From contig CM038467.1 of assembly GCA_021464415.1 (NCBI GenBank), forward strand, positions 55,324,734-55,388,733: DNA of 64,000 nt, written 5' to 3'. Position numbers and translations under genes: made by a program. The notes below the pieces were generated by a model. The model was not told where the DNA came from, did no database searches, and saw only the letters and a program-made list of their open reading frames with translations. Below, one piece after another: positions 47,987-60,569 of this stretch. Each line of letters opens with the position of its first letter. Positions within the stretch are counted from its first letter, which is position 1. Source of the DNA: Lonicera japonica (lineage: Eukaryota > Streptophyta > Magnoliopsida > Dipsacales > Caprifoliaceae).

Positions 47987-48479
47987 GTGCGTTAATAGTA
48001 GCCCGTGTAATAATTATATACTAGTTTTGAGGGACTTAGTCATTAATTATTTTGAGTGGGATGATAAAACAATAGAAAAGAAAAATTAGATACTTGATTA
48101 ATGACGTTGTCATGAGCACGATTACATCATTCCCGGGTCAACAAATTTTTATATTCTAAAATTATTTTGTAATAATGTTATTATATATGTTATCTAATAA
48201 TTGATTTTTTACGTACGCAGTCATCCACGTTCTCATAAGGAAAGATATTTTATAACATTTATTGCAAAATTTGTGACGAAATAGAAATTTTCGTCACTAA
48301 AGTAGTATGTTCTGCTTTGGATATAGAGCTCATTAAAAAGAAACATCATAGTCTAGCTAAATGTGAATCCCAACTTAAAGATTATCAATAGTATTGTGAT
48401 ACCTTTTATATTGTTCATGCATATTAGGATCGATCAAGGGCGGGCTAGCCAAGATGTAGTTTACTCTTTGGCTAGCTAA

Positions 48480-48858
48480 GAGCATCTCCAACATGCCATT
48501 CAAAGGACTAAACTGCAAATTTATTGAAGAGTCATGTCAGCAAAATTCACTCCAACAGAAGTAGCAAAATGAAATCTCTAATTTAAAGAGTCTTTCTCAC
48601 TCTTCAAATATGAAGAGTGATGAAAGAACTTTTCAAACATACTTTTTAATATTTTATTAATGGGACTTTGTGCTAATTTAAAATGACATTACTAGAAAGT
48701 AAAACATTTAATATAAAATAATTAAAATAATAATATATTTGAAGAGGCTCTTGAACCTCATTGAAAACATTCTTTAAGATGACTCTTCAAAGTACCACAT
48801 AGGTCAACAAAATTATTTTTGTAGAGTCATTTTTGAAGAGGCTATTGGAGATATGCTA
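48480..48858. mobile_element. Harbinger/Tourist-like MITE, 379 bp, TSD TAA
   Basis: The left end GAGCATCTCCAACATGCC pairs with the complement of GGCTATTGGAGATATGCTA at the right. TSD TAA at 48477-48479 and 48859-48861. Subterminal AAGAGTC/GACTCTTC repeats. The GAGCATCTCCAAC terminus and TAA target fit PIF/Harbinger. Confidence 0.7.
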
Positions 48859-48861
48859 TAA

Positions 48862-50540
48862 GGTGCAATTTAAAAGTTTAGCCCAATCTAAAATAGAGGC
48901 CAATCTTTTTCATAGCATCATCAATTTTTCTGTGCTTCCAATATAGAGCCCAATAAAAAGAAAAATCATACAGAATTTTACTTAAATCACATAAAGTTCA
49001 ATATATAATATTAATTATAGCATACAAAAACATTATTCTAAATAATTAGTTCCTCTAAAAGTAATAAATCTAGAATTCTTATTTAAAATATTATGCTATT
49101 TTGAATAATAATTCCTCTATACAACTAGTTGGGCAGATTAAGTAGTAAGATTCTTGGTAGAGAAACATAATAGATGGTGGGCTGTAGGTTCCTACTAAAT
49201 AAATAATTAAGAATAAAAAGCTTATATGATATGAGATTGATGAAAGCCAATTGAAAGAAATTTTTTTTTTGGATGTGATCAATGTACTGCTACAGAAAAA
49301 TTAGTATTTTTCACCATAGATTAGTTATATAATTAAATATCATCAACTTTAATTTGATCCGAAAGATATTACATAATAGTTCAATTTTCTCTGTAGGACA
49401 TGATCAACATGTTAAACTCACAATTAAAAATAGTTTGTATTCTTTTAAAACAATACTCAAATCGAAGTGACAAGTTATATGAAAATAAACTTACATCAAA
49501 ACCTATATTCAACACAATCATCTTGAAATTAATATTTTCTTAAAAATTAATGATACTCAAAGTGGCAATGGATGGAGGGTTTATAAAACAAAAATATCAC
49601 AATTGACATTCTATAATTTATAATATATATATATATATATATAGAACAAAGGAGTTACCGGAAGAGAACATGAATAATTACTCGAAGAGGAGTTCAAGAT
49701 GTAAGTAGATCACAATTACTAGATTCTAGAATAAGCTGTTGGGAGGAGAAAACCACAAATTAATACGCTATTTTGAGGATAAATTTATTATAAGAATGAA
49801 AATAAGTCTTTTTATTAGTCGCGATACCAAAATTCATTTAATTAAAAGACTATTACTGGGCTTTGTTAATTTTTAGTGAAATCTGAACATTGTTAACTTA
49901 AAAACTAACATAAATGAAAAAAAGGAAACTATAAATAAAATCAACCGCAACTTAAAAAAAATAAAAAAATAATACAATAGTAATAATAGAGTGAAAGAGA
50001 TAACCAAGTTGGACAATAAACAAATAAATAGAAATATAATCCTTGACTATATACAAAAAATAAATTGTGGGAGTCTTAATAGAATAAAGATTGAATTTTT
50101 AATTTTTATGAATCCTAATACCATAAGTATTATATATCTCTACATTATCTCATGACAGTACATTATCATAACATATATAAATGGACCAAGAGTTTTAATA
50201 GAGTAGAAGTCCATGTTTGATTAATTGTTCGACCAAGAGTCTTAAAAGAACAGGAGTCCATGTTCAATTAATATATATTTCGGTATTTCAGTATAGTAAA
50301 ACCAAATATCAAATATTACTAACCAATTTCGGGAATCCAAGCTATACTAATTATCAGTGTTTAAGACGATTGTACCCCTGGACTTATATTTAGTATGGTT
50401 TGGAGATTGTTTAATTCTAGGGTTTTGAATTTTGTTTGTAATAAGAAAACTAAGTTCTATGTTTCACTAATGTTTTACATTTTTAAATAAATTAATGAAT
50501 TGGCAAGTTAGAAATTTTCCCACGTATTTGATTTAGACAT
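48862..50540. other. AT-rich non-coding stretch
   Basis: (TA)n at 49623-49643. 48925-48965 is a diverged direct repeat of 48310-48350, on the other side of the MITE. No gene seen. Confidence 0.6.
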
Positions 50541-50544
50541 ATTT

Positions 50545-50900
50545 GCCAGAAAGTTGCACACAAGAAACAGTTATATGATGCACCTGTCCAAGTTGCAAAA
50601 AAAATGAATACCCAAATCACATAAAATTGCAAAAAATGAAATTACTTGACAAAAAATTGCACACAAACAATGGGTATATGTTGTACCTGTTGTATTTAAT
50701 TTGGCACATGAATACCCAAATTACTTGTTTAATTTGCAAAATTGAACTTTGTGTCAAAAAATTAACACAATCAACTAGCAAATGCTGTACCTGTTGGATT
50801 TGGCCCTTGAATACCCAAATTACCTGTTCAAATTGCAAAATGGAATTTTGTGTAAAAAAATTTAACACAAACAGTAAGATATTGCATTTTGTGTCAAAAA
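50545..50900. repeat. ~100-bp tandem repeat, just over three units
   Basis: GAATACCCAAAT recurs at 50606, 50710 and 50809 (spacing 104 and 99 bp), each followed by a TTGCAAAAT-GAA segment, TTGTGT(C/A)AAAAA and ACACAA, and preceded by TGTACCTGT. Frames on both strands are repeat artefacts. Confidence 0.8.
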
Positions 50901-50904
50901 TTTA

Positions 50905-51673
50905 ATATTATATATATACATATATATATAGATTATATAACAATTGGGCCTTGATCTTCTCATATCTGTTATGCATTTGTAAATTTTTGCGAATCTATAC
51001 AATTGCAATATATATAAATATATGTAAATAAACAGTGTCATTTGATAATTATTTAAAATATGTTTAATAATATGGAATTATGGATGCAAATAATAACATT
51101 TTTATATATTAAGTAACTCTTTATATGTCCTTATCATTTATTTGATATAAATTTTCCGGAAATACGTTTATATAATTATGGAAAACAATTATAGTTGACT
51201 TTCCATGTATTCGTTGCGTAATATTAGCAATCGACTTGTTTGATTAAAAAGGGTAGATTAGTCATATACAATTAGCATTTTTTATTTATTTATATCTAAT
51301 CAATGCAAGAAGGACTGTATTAATTTCAATCTCTCAATAGTCCTAACAACTAATAGAGATGATAGTCAAGGGTGTATAACTAGTTTTTATCATTATATTT
51401 TTAATATCTTTACACCTAACCCTTATATGAATTTTAAAAGTATAGTGGGGGTTTCAGCCCCACTTTGTCTACATTAGCTTCATGACTGCTAGTTTTCTTC
51501 ATCCACATGTAAAAATTGCTCTCTCCATGTTAGATTCCCGAATGTGTAAATTTTCCTGTGGCCAGCGTCATGCTCGATCAGTACAACGAGCGGGTTTAGT
51601 ACCACATCCAATGTAGCATGGGGACACCTGGTGGGAGACTGAAAAATACTTAAAAATACTAAATTCCTAACTT
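50905..51673. other. AT-rich non-coding stretch
   Basis: No feature recognised. Confidence 0.6.
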
Positions 51674-53753
51674 GGACAAATATCTATTATTACTTGTATT
51701 ATATATCTAAAAATAAAGGAGATAAAAACCTTATCATTTAATAAGGATAATTTAATCAGATTAACCTTAAAAAACTAGAATATTGGAAAAGAAAATTATT
51801 TCTGAATTTTGGCTAAAATAAAAACAATTGGGTTAAATCCTAAAAACTGGGCCATTCACTAATTTTTTAAATATAATGGGTTTGAATAAAGAGACCCTTA
51901 AAATTTTGGGGCAAATCCTAATTTGCTAATTTGAATAATGTCCAAGTTAGGAAGATAACCTATCTCTTCCGACAAGGAACCTGTTAGTTGATTCCCATTC
52001 TGGAGCCTAGTTGCCAACCAATTCTACAAATGTCACCTTCTTCTTCCCATTCTGGAGCCTAGTTGCCAACCAATTCTACAAATGTCACCTTCTTCTTCTT
52101 CTTCTTCTTTTTCTTCTTCTTTAAACTGGATTTAAAGTAACTACCGCCATGGATGACCTAGCTATGAAGCTACACTCGGTTCAACGTAACTGAATACGGA
52201 ATCAAACTACTTGGTGCATAAGCGTCGAGTATGCTTTATTATTTTTTTCAATCCGTTATTTTCATTCGGCCAATTTGCACCGAGCCAACAATCACACGTA
52301 TAACTTAGGGTGCTTGGTTCATTAGCACCGAGCCAGAGCGAACACTCTTGGGGCAATCGTAAAAAATTGTTGTGCTCGGTGACGGGACAAAGGATAAACT
52401 CGATTGTTAAGGACTGAGTGAACATTTCTTGGGGCAACATGCTCTGTTTTCTGATATTTTTTTGCAACATCACCAACAATAATCTTTGTTTTCTTGTGGG
52501 TTTATGAGTTAAAGTGGTGGGTGTTTGATACGAACACATTTCTAAAATAGAAATAAAAATAAGAATGGGGAAGAAAGTCTGCTTGAGAGGGATGAAAAAA
52601 TCTTTTGGTTCAAATTGAGGAGAACCTAACTTCCATTACAGCAAATTTTCAATATATTTTCATTCAATATTCAACATCTATTTCAAATACATAAACTCTA
52701 CTTGTATTAACTACTCCATAACCCACTACTCACTAACAAACTATAATACTTCCACTAACATGCCCGTATCCTCAATGAAACAAATGACTAATCCCTATTA
52801 TTTCTCACAATGATAACAAACCAATTGAAATATTATCCAAATATCTATAAATAAAATGTAAACATAAATAAATAAATTTTGCATGTACCAGTGTTGGTGT
52901 TTTAATCTTAACGATTCTTGTGGGTTTATGAGTTGGAGTGGTGGGAGTTGGTGTTTTCATGGTAATGATTGCTTGTATTAATTGGGGTTATTAAATGTTA
53001 ATTATCGGATCGAGTAAAAGAAATAAAGGGGGTGTGTCAATAAAGAGGAAATCCCTTTAATTTATGGGAAGTGTTAGGGAGTTATATGTGGTGCGTGATG
53101 TGCCAAGAAATTGGTACAATATAACCCACTAATTTATACTTTGGGGAGCATATATTTTTATATTTGTTGTGTTTTTAGTACTTTTCAAGTGTTTGGAATT
53201 AAATTGGAAGATTTCAAAGCAAGAAAATATTGACCACGCGCAACGCCTGTATTCAAGAAATTTCTGGCATTAATCCGTATGGAATTTGAAGAAAACTCCA
53301 GAGATAAAAGTTCAAGATCTTTGAGTTAGGTACGCATAGGGGAAAATCTTGAGTCAATTGAAATTTGGAGCATAAAGTTAAGGCCGAAATACAATTAGTG
53401 TGCCAGAGCCAGACGACACTTCTTTCTTTTCTTTTATGTCCTTTTCTTTCTTCATTTTGTTCTAGAGACTTTGGATGTTTGGATACTTTGTGGACCATTG
53501 CAATTAATTCAGAATTATTTTCTTCTATTTCAATTTATTTACGCGTACTCAAGTAAGTATTTAATTTATTTAACTATGCATTATTTAATTATGTGTTGCG
53601 TTTTAATTACAAGCATGTTATGCTAGGTTATTTTATAGGGTTGAGAATGATTATATATGATTGATTTCATTGCACATATCCATGCCAATTAATTCTACAC
53701 ATTTAATGCTTTAATGTTAAAAATAATTCTTTCTATTGAATGCCTATTTTAAT
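51674..53753 (+). repeat. Segmental duplication, copy 2
   Basis: Second copy of 45279-47497. It carries the left TSD (GTGCG) and the left ~660 bases of the solo LTR, then breaks off at 53753 inside the LTR. It lacks about 200 bp and has an extra 52-bp tandem duplication at 51994-52097. Confidence 0.85.
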
Positions 53754-55621
53754 TTGTTAAATTTGAAATGGAATGTAACCTTTTTTAAATCATGGTTATA
53801 ATTTAAACTTAAAAATCATAGTTAAAATTATTTTGAGTTTTACCTCCACCATTAAGTAAAATAATTAAAAAGATAAGAGTGAGAAAGATGAGCGTGAATG
53901 TAAAGTTCTCATCGGCAATGATCAGGCAGACAAAGTTGTTGTCGGTGATTACTGAAATACGGACATGAAGTCACCGGCGGCAACTATATATTAAAAAACT
54001 AATGACAACTATTGGAACACCAACAACAAATTATGTACAAATTAACACGTCATGCTTGTAATTTTCTTCCCCTGCTTATAATCAGTAGCCAGTGAATTAA
54101 CACGTCATGCTCATTTTGCTTCATCTCAGAAGAGATGAGACTTTTTATTCTCATACTGGTTATTGGACCTCGTGTCCCTTAATTAATAGATTTGTCGCAT
54201 CTTTACGATATTAAAATAAAAATACAACTTTTTCTATATTCAAAATTAAGATTTCCTTTTAATTTATATATTTTTGTTAATGGCAATATTAGTAGGTCCA
54301 CTATATCCTAGTTGATTTTTCCTCCTTGTTCCTAAAGTGTTAATGGCAACATTATAGCACAATTTAATAGGTGTACGTATCAAAATCTATACAAATTGCT
54401 TAAAATTAGTAGTAGAAAATCATGTATCACTGCAAAATATATATAAAAACAAAATTATTCAAAAACTATTAGGTATTATTTGTCAAAAAAATAGTTAATT
54501 AATTTATGTTATTGCCTTTAATACAAAAGAGAAAAAGTAAAGAAAATTCCTCACAAAAAAAGGAGGAAAAAATGTCAAAATAAGATATACCCGAGGCAAC
54601 ATAATTTTTATTATAGCAAATTAATATTTGGTCCAGTATTCTAAGATTTCTTTACTCAAACCCAGCACGTTTGTGAAATTAGTGAACACCACAAAATTTT
54701 GTATTTAGCCCATTATTTTGCTTTTAGCCCAAGTCAAAAAATCTATTTACTTTTATTTTTTAATTTCATTTTTAATGGTGAATTGACTTAGTTGCCCTTA
54801 TAGTTACTCTACATTAACAAGAAGACGAATGGATTATGGAGAATATTTTTGCCATTAGATCAAATTAGTTTTTTATTTAAACTCTCTTTATCTTTATCAT
54901 TTATCCTTTCTTTCTTAAAGAGTTATTAAAGATAAGCATTCTTTGATACACAAATCTTATAGATATGTAAATAATTCAAGTGGTCAAGTGTGGGACTAGA
55001 GGAAGGTGGGCGAGCATGCAATAATGTCCCTAGTGGCGGTAATAGAGGTGTAGATTAGTTTTTGTCATGGCTGAGGTATTTCAAAAGCCAAACCACCATC
55101 AATCGTGGCATAGCAGCAAAGTTGACATTTATTGGCAACAAATATTGGGCCTTGACTCATACAAAGGTTAAGAAATCTTAATTACCATACGTGTTTTAAA
55201 AGCTAAACCATTAACGATGGTGGCGTGACCATGTTTGCTATCAATTAATTACTAGTTGTATAAGTATTACAGGTTTTGATGAAACCGATACTTACGTATA
55301 CAATAATAATGGTATGTGCTATTTTTGACTTTTTATAAAAAAAAATTATGCACTGTATATCTATAACTTTTTTTTATATTCATCTTGATGACGTGTTTTG
55401 AGGCCATCAAATACATTTGAATGTGAAGCTAATTGGATGAATATATTTTATATAGTACATGTCTACTAGACTGCTCTCTAGAATAATTAACATTACAGTG
55501 CAACCATTGCCAAACATATTGTAAGATCTACTTTAATTACTTATTTATTGTAGTTTCAATGCATTCGTAATATTTGTGCCTTGATTTTCTAATGTGTGGT
55601 ACTATACATGAGTTTTGATAT
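53754..55621. other. AT-rich non-coding stretch
   Basis: No gene or element recognised. Confidence 0.6.
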
Positions 55622-56138
55622 TGATGTGAATCGCGACCGTATTTCTATCCGATATGACGAATCCTCGACCCTTGACGTTTAATACGTTAGAACCTTGGAA
55701 TCACGCGAAGATGATGGAGGTGGAACCTCGACCCAATCCCTAAAATGAGAAAGAACCTTGGTATAGTCAAAGACAAACAATCAATTGATGGGTTAATTGA
55801 TTGATAAGTCGAAGAACAACAAGAATTCAATTCTGGCTGTTCGATGTGTTCTTAGAACACAAGAGGTGAAAAAAATTCTCCAATTCGTATTAAAACCAAG
55901 CTGCCTCATACAATAGAGTTGCCTCCTTTAAATAAGAGGAGAACAAGAAAACCCTAATGAAACCCTAAACAAACCCTAAAAACGAAAATAATAAAACAAG
56001 CCCAATTTGAAGGCAACAAAAATAATGGAAAACTCTTAACAAGCCCAAAAACACTCTTGGCAAGCCCATCACTCTAAATACTAATTATACATAATCCATG
56101 GGGTGCAAATAAATAAAAACAATAATAAAACGCCCTAA
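55622..56138 (-). repeat. Gypsy D 3' LTR / 3' UTR region
   Basis: Non-coding, with a minus-strand TATA-like TTATTTAAAGG near 55930 and several AGGGTTT telo-box-like motifs upstream (55955-55985). It ends with the complement of TGATGTGAATCGCG. The U3 start could not be placed. Confidence 0.5.
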
Positions 56139-57572
56139 TTATTCTACGTCTTCTTGGCTAAGCATTATTCTCCATTCTTGTTCTCCATCTCCATGAATAC
56201 TTCTCCAAGCTCCAGCTTTATTCATCAACTCTTGGACCACGATCATGAGTGCTTCCTTGATCTTCTTGGCTCTAGCTCGGGTGATTGAACCACTTGGAAC
56301 CCGGATGGGATCTGCATAGTCTTCACTCCATGATCCAGCTCTTGTGCTATCCTTAGGCTCATCATTCCCCTCCTCTTGAAAAGGAATTGTCCTCAATTCG
56401 TCACCTGTACTAAACGGACTTAGGTCAGCGACATTAAATGTAGCACTTACATTACACTCACCTGGTAGATCAAGTTTATATGCATTGTCATTGATCCTTT
56501 GCACAACTTGAAACGGTCCATCTCCTCTTGGTAAAAGCTTAGAACGCCGTTGAACTGGAAAGCGTTCCTTCCTGAAGTGCAACCAAACCCAATCTCCTGT
56601 TTCGAAAACCATCTTCTTCTTTCCTTTGTTGGCTTATCGTACATATTGCTCGGTTCTTCTCTCAATGTTTTGCCTTGCCTTCTCATGAATCTGTCTAACA
56701 AACTCAGCTTTCTTCCTGCCATCTAGGTTAGCATGCTCAACAGGTAATGGTAATAAATCCAAAGGAACCAATGGATTAAAACCATACACAATCTCAAAAG
56801 GAGAAAACTTAGATGTAGAATGAACAGATCGATTATATGCAAACTCAACATGAGGTAAACATTCTTCCCATTCTTTCAAGTTCTTCTTAATTATGGCACG
56901 CAACAAAGTGGATAAAGTTATGTTTACTACTTCCGTTTGACCATCAGTTTGGGGGTGACATGTAGTAGAAAACAATAATTTAGTACCCAACCTTCCCCAC
57001 AAAGTCTTCCAAAAGTAGCTCAAAAACTTTGCATCCCTATCAGAAACTATGGTCTAGGCATGCCATGCAAACGCACAATTTCTTTGAAGAAAAAATTAGC
57101 AATTCGTGGTGCATCATCAGTTTTATGACAGGCAATGAAATGAGCCATTTTAGAAAATCTATCAACCACCATGAAAACAGAATCATTCCCATGTTTAGTC
57201 CTAGGCAAACCCAACACAAAATCCATAGAAATATCAACCCAAGGGTCACTAGGAATCGGTAATGGAGTATATAAACCATGGGGGTTTTAACTTAGACTTT
57301 GCCTTCTTACAAGTAACACATCTCTCACACATTCTTTCAATATCTCTTTTCATGTGAGGCCAAAAGAAGTGTTCTTGCAATACTCTTAAAGTCTTAGCTA
57401 TACCAAAGTGTCCCATTAAATTCCCACCATGCGCTTCTTTCACAAGCAACTCATGCAATGAACATTTAGGCACACAAAGTTTATTTTCACGCATTAGAAA
57501 TCCATCATGCCTAAAGTACTTATCAAATGCCAATTTTTCACATGCATTGAATATATCTCTAAAATCAGCATC
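56139..57572 (-). pseudogene. Gypsy D integrase
   Basis: 57533-57249 has the H-x3-H-x-n-C-x2-C zinc-binding N-terminal domain (H-G-G-N-L-M-G-H ... C-E-R-C-V-T-C). The catalytic core follows in shifted frames (57279-57040) and resumes at 57023-56634 with H-P-Q-T-D-G-Q-T-E. The C-terminal part (56612-56139) contains a W-L-H-F-R-K-E-R-F-P block and ends without a chromodomain. Frameshifts near 57290 and 57030 and a stop near 56637 disable it. Confidence 0.8.
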
Positions 57573-57580
57573 ATCACAAT

Positions 57581-58441
57581 CAATGTTCTAAAAATCGTAA
57601 ATCGGACCTAGATCGGCGAGGTGAGGATTCAGGATTTTTGGAAAAATCGGAAAAAATCGGGGATTAATCGGCAAACCCATAATTTGAAAAATTGGGAATT
57701 AAATAAATATAATAATATTTTCATACTCAAATAATTTTCAAAATAACATATTACTAATAAAATATAATATATCTTTTAAATTAACATTAATTTTTTAACA
57801 TTCAAGTAACAAAATATACATACTCAAAATTTAAAAAGTGCTTTTATAAAATTTAAAACTTAAAGTGGAGTAAAATGAAATAACTTAAAATATTGGGCTT
57901 GAGTACAAAAATAAATTTAAAAGCAATTCTCTCCTAAGAAACCCTAGCCCTTAAAAGCAATTGAGCAGCTGCCTGTGAAAAACCCTAGCCCCTTGCTGCT
58001 GCTCCTGCTCCCACAGGAATCCCTAGCCCGTCATTGCTGCTGCTGCTTCTTTTTCATCGTCATCCCGCACTCCTGCCATTGCTGTTGCTTCTACTTCGTC
58101 GTCGTCGTCGTCCCGCCATTGCTGCTGCTGCTGCTTCTTCTTCTTCTTCTTCTTCGTTGTCCCGCCATTACTTCTTCTTCTTCTTCTTCTTCGTCGTTTC
58201 TTCTTCTTCTTCTTCGTCGTTTCTTCTTCTTCTTCTTCTTCTTCGTCGTTTCTTCTTCTTCTTCGTCATTGTTTCCCGATTTTTGTCCGATTCTCGATTT
58301 TAGTCCGATTTTGGCCTATTTTGGTCCGATTTTTGGCCCGGCCGATTTTCCAAAACGATTCATGGAAATCGAATCGGGTAACTCCCGATTTCTGATTTTT
58401 GGCCGATTTATCGGCAAAAAATCTCGATTTTTAGAACACTG
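57581..58441. mobile_element. Non-autonomous hAT element, 861 bp, TSD ATCACAAT
   Basis: TIRs CAATGTTCTAAAAATCG and CAGTGTTCTAAAAATCG (one mismatch in 17). Exact 8-bp TSD ATCACAAT at 57573-57580 and 58442-58449, the hAT length. Subterminal AATCGG motifs repeat at both ends. The middle contains TTC/CTG/CGT microsatellites and no transposase. It sits between the RNase H and integrase codons of Gypsy D; without it and one TSD copy the Gypsy frame is open across the site. Confidence 0.9.
58096..58275 (+). repeat. Compound TTC / CTG / CGT microsatellite inside the hAT element
   Basis: Long runs of TTC interrupted by TCGTCG and CTGCTG; accounts for poly-Ser and poly-Leu frames. Confidence 0.9.
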
Positions 58442-58449
58442 ATCACAAT

Positions 58450-60569
58450 ACAAATCCTTGATGTATTCAAACCCAAGCAATTTAGCATCTAAAGTAGCAA
58501 TTAAAGTATACCTGCGTGATAAAGCATCCGCTACAACATTCTCTTTACCTTGCTTATATTTGATCACATATGAGAAAGTCTCTATGAACTCCACCCACTT
58601 AGCAAGCACTTGTTTAGCTTTTGCTGCCCCTTCAAGTGCTTTAATGATTCATGATCCGTGTGAATCACGAACTCCTTTGGCCAAAGATAGTGCTGCCAGG
58701 TATCCAATGCTCTCACCAACGCATAAAGCTCCTTGTCGTAGGTAGGGTAATTTAAGGTTGCTCCACCTAGCTTCTCACTAAAGTATGCTATTGGTCTTCC
58801 TTCCTGCATAAGAACAGCACCAATTCCATTTCCTGAAGCATCGCATTCAATTTCAAAAGTCTTTGCAAAGTTAGGTAAAGATAACAAAGGGGCGTTACTT
58901 AGCTTGTTTTTTAGTAATTCGAATGCCCTCTCTTGCTCCTCTCCCCATTGAAATCCCACATTCTTTTTGATCACTTCAGTCAATGGCGCTGCAATAGTAC
59001 TAAAGTCTTTCACGAACCGCCGATAGAAACTAGCAAGTCCATGGAAACTCCGCACTTACCCAACACTTGTAGGACTTTGCCATTCTTGATAGCTTTCATT
59101 TTCTTTATCAACCTGAATCCTTGTGCATTCACAAACAAACCAAGAAATACAAGCTTATCTGTGCAAAAAGTGCATTTTTTCAGGTTAGCATATAACTTCT
59201 CCTTTCGCAAGACATCTAGAACATATTTTAATTGAATTACATGGTCATCTAGACTCTTGCTATAGATATAATAATCATCAAAATAGACTACAAATCTGCC
59301 TATAAAAGGTCTCAAAACATGGTTCATTAATCTCATAAAGGTGCTAGGTGCATTAGTCAAACCAAAAGGCATAATTAACCATTCATATAAACCATATTTT
59401 GTTTTAAAGGCGGTTTTCCATTCATCTCCTTCTTTCATCCTAATTTGATGATATCCACTTTTTAAATCAATTTTAGAGAAGATACTAGACCCATGCAACT
59501 CATCAAGCATATCATCTAAACGTGGAATGGGGTGACGATATTTTACCGTGTCTTGCCTTTGAAGTTCCTTCGTTTCCTCCGGATTACTCCTATAGGCTGG
59601 CCGATTTGGAATGGAGACTCCGGGTACGAAATCAATTTGGTGCTCTATTCCTCGGATGGGAGGTAAACCGCTTGGTGTATCATCCGGGAAGACGTCACCA
59701 AAATCCTGCAACAAAGAGACAATAACACTAGGCAAAGAAGAATTTAGCTCGATAGTATTCAAAAGCGCTTCTTTGTATACAAGTACAAGAAGCTGATTAC
59801 AAAGCATCGCTCTTTTCACTTCACTAACTCTCGCATAGAAATTCTTTTGCCTCTTCTCAAATTTGCTCTCAATAGTCACTGGTTTTTCCACTCTACTCTC
59901 TTTTTTCTCAAGTTCTTTTCTTTTTTCCTCACTCTCTTTCTTTTCCTCACCGCTATCTCTCTTTTTATTTTTAGCTCTCCGTTGCTCCTCCTCACTTTGT
60001 AACTTCAACTGATCGGCATAGGCTTGCTGTGGCGGTAAAGGTGCAAGAATGATTGTTCTCTTGTTCATCTCAAATGAATATTTATTGGTGAAGCCATCAT
60101 GTTTAACTCTTCTATCATATTGCCATGGTCTTCCCAATAACATATGGCCAGCTTGCATGGGAACCACGTCACAAAGCACTTGGTCCTCGTATCTACTAAT
60201 GCTAAAGGACACCAAAACCTGCTTGTTCACCCTCACTTCACCGCTATCATTCAACCACTGCAGCTTGTAAGGCCTCGGGTGCTTAGTCGTGTGCAATGCT
60301 AGCTTCTCCACCATTGTCGTGCTAGCCACATTAGTGAAACTTCCTCCGTCTATCACCAAACTACACACCTTGCTTAGCACTAGGCACCTAGTGTGGAAAA
60401 TATTATTGCGCTGCTCCTCATCCTCCTTTGCTTGCGTGCTAAGCGCTCTTCTTGCAACTAATAACTCACCCTGGATGGCGCTCTCCTCTTCTTCGACATC
60501 CTCCAAAGGTGGCATAGCTTCAGCGCCTTCTTCATCCGTCTCATATTCCCCATTATCCAGAAGCGTCAT
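58450..60569 (-). pseudogene. Gypsy D protease, reverse transcriptase and RNase H
   Basis: Protease I-D-G-G-S (about 60345-60330) and a L-L-G-R-P-W block near 60140. The RT frame shows K-E-L-Q-R-Q joined directly to T-V-K-Y-R-H-P-I-P-R-L-D-D near 59545. The block of some 45 residues that elements of this kind normally have there is missing, an in-frame deletion. The catalytic Y-F-D-D is present near 59285. A frameshift near 59050 leads into RNase H (59055-58582) with D, E and D catalytic positions visible, and another near 58600. Confidence 0.82.

Noticed and set aside
52207..52539. 110-codon minus-strand frame
   Set aside because: Within duplication copy 2; the counterpart in copy 1 is broken by small changes, so no sign of selection.
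55950..55990. Interstitial telomeric repeat (AAACCCTAA-like)
   Set aside because: Only a few irregular AAACCCTA motifs in the U3 of the Gypsy LTR; these are common plant promoter telo-boxes.
57975..58442. Open frames of 155 and 89 codons, rich in Ser and Leu
   Set aside because: They are translations of TTC/CTG microsatellite inside a hAT element, with no domain.
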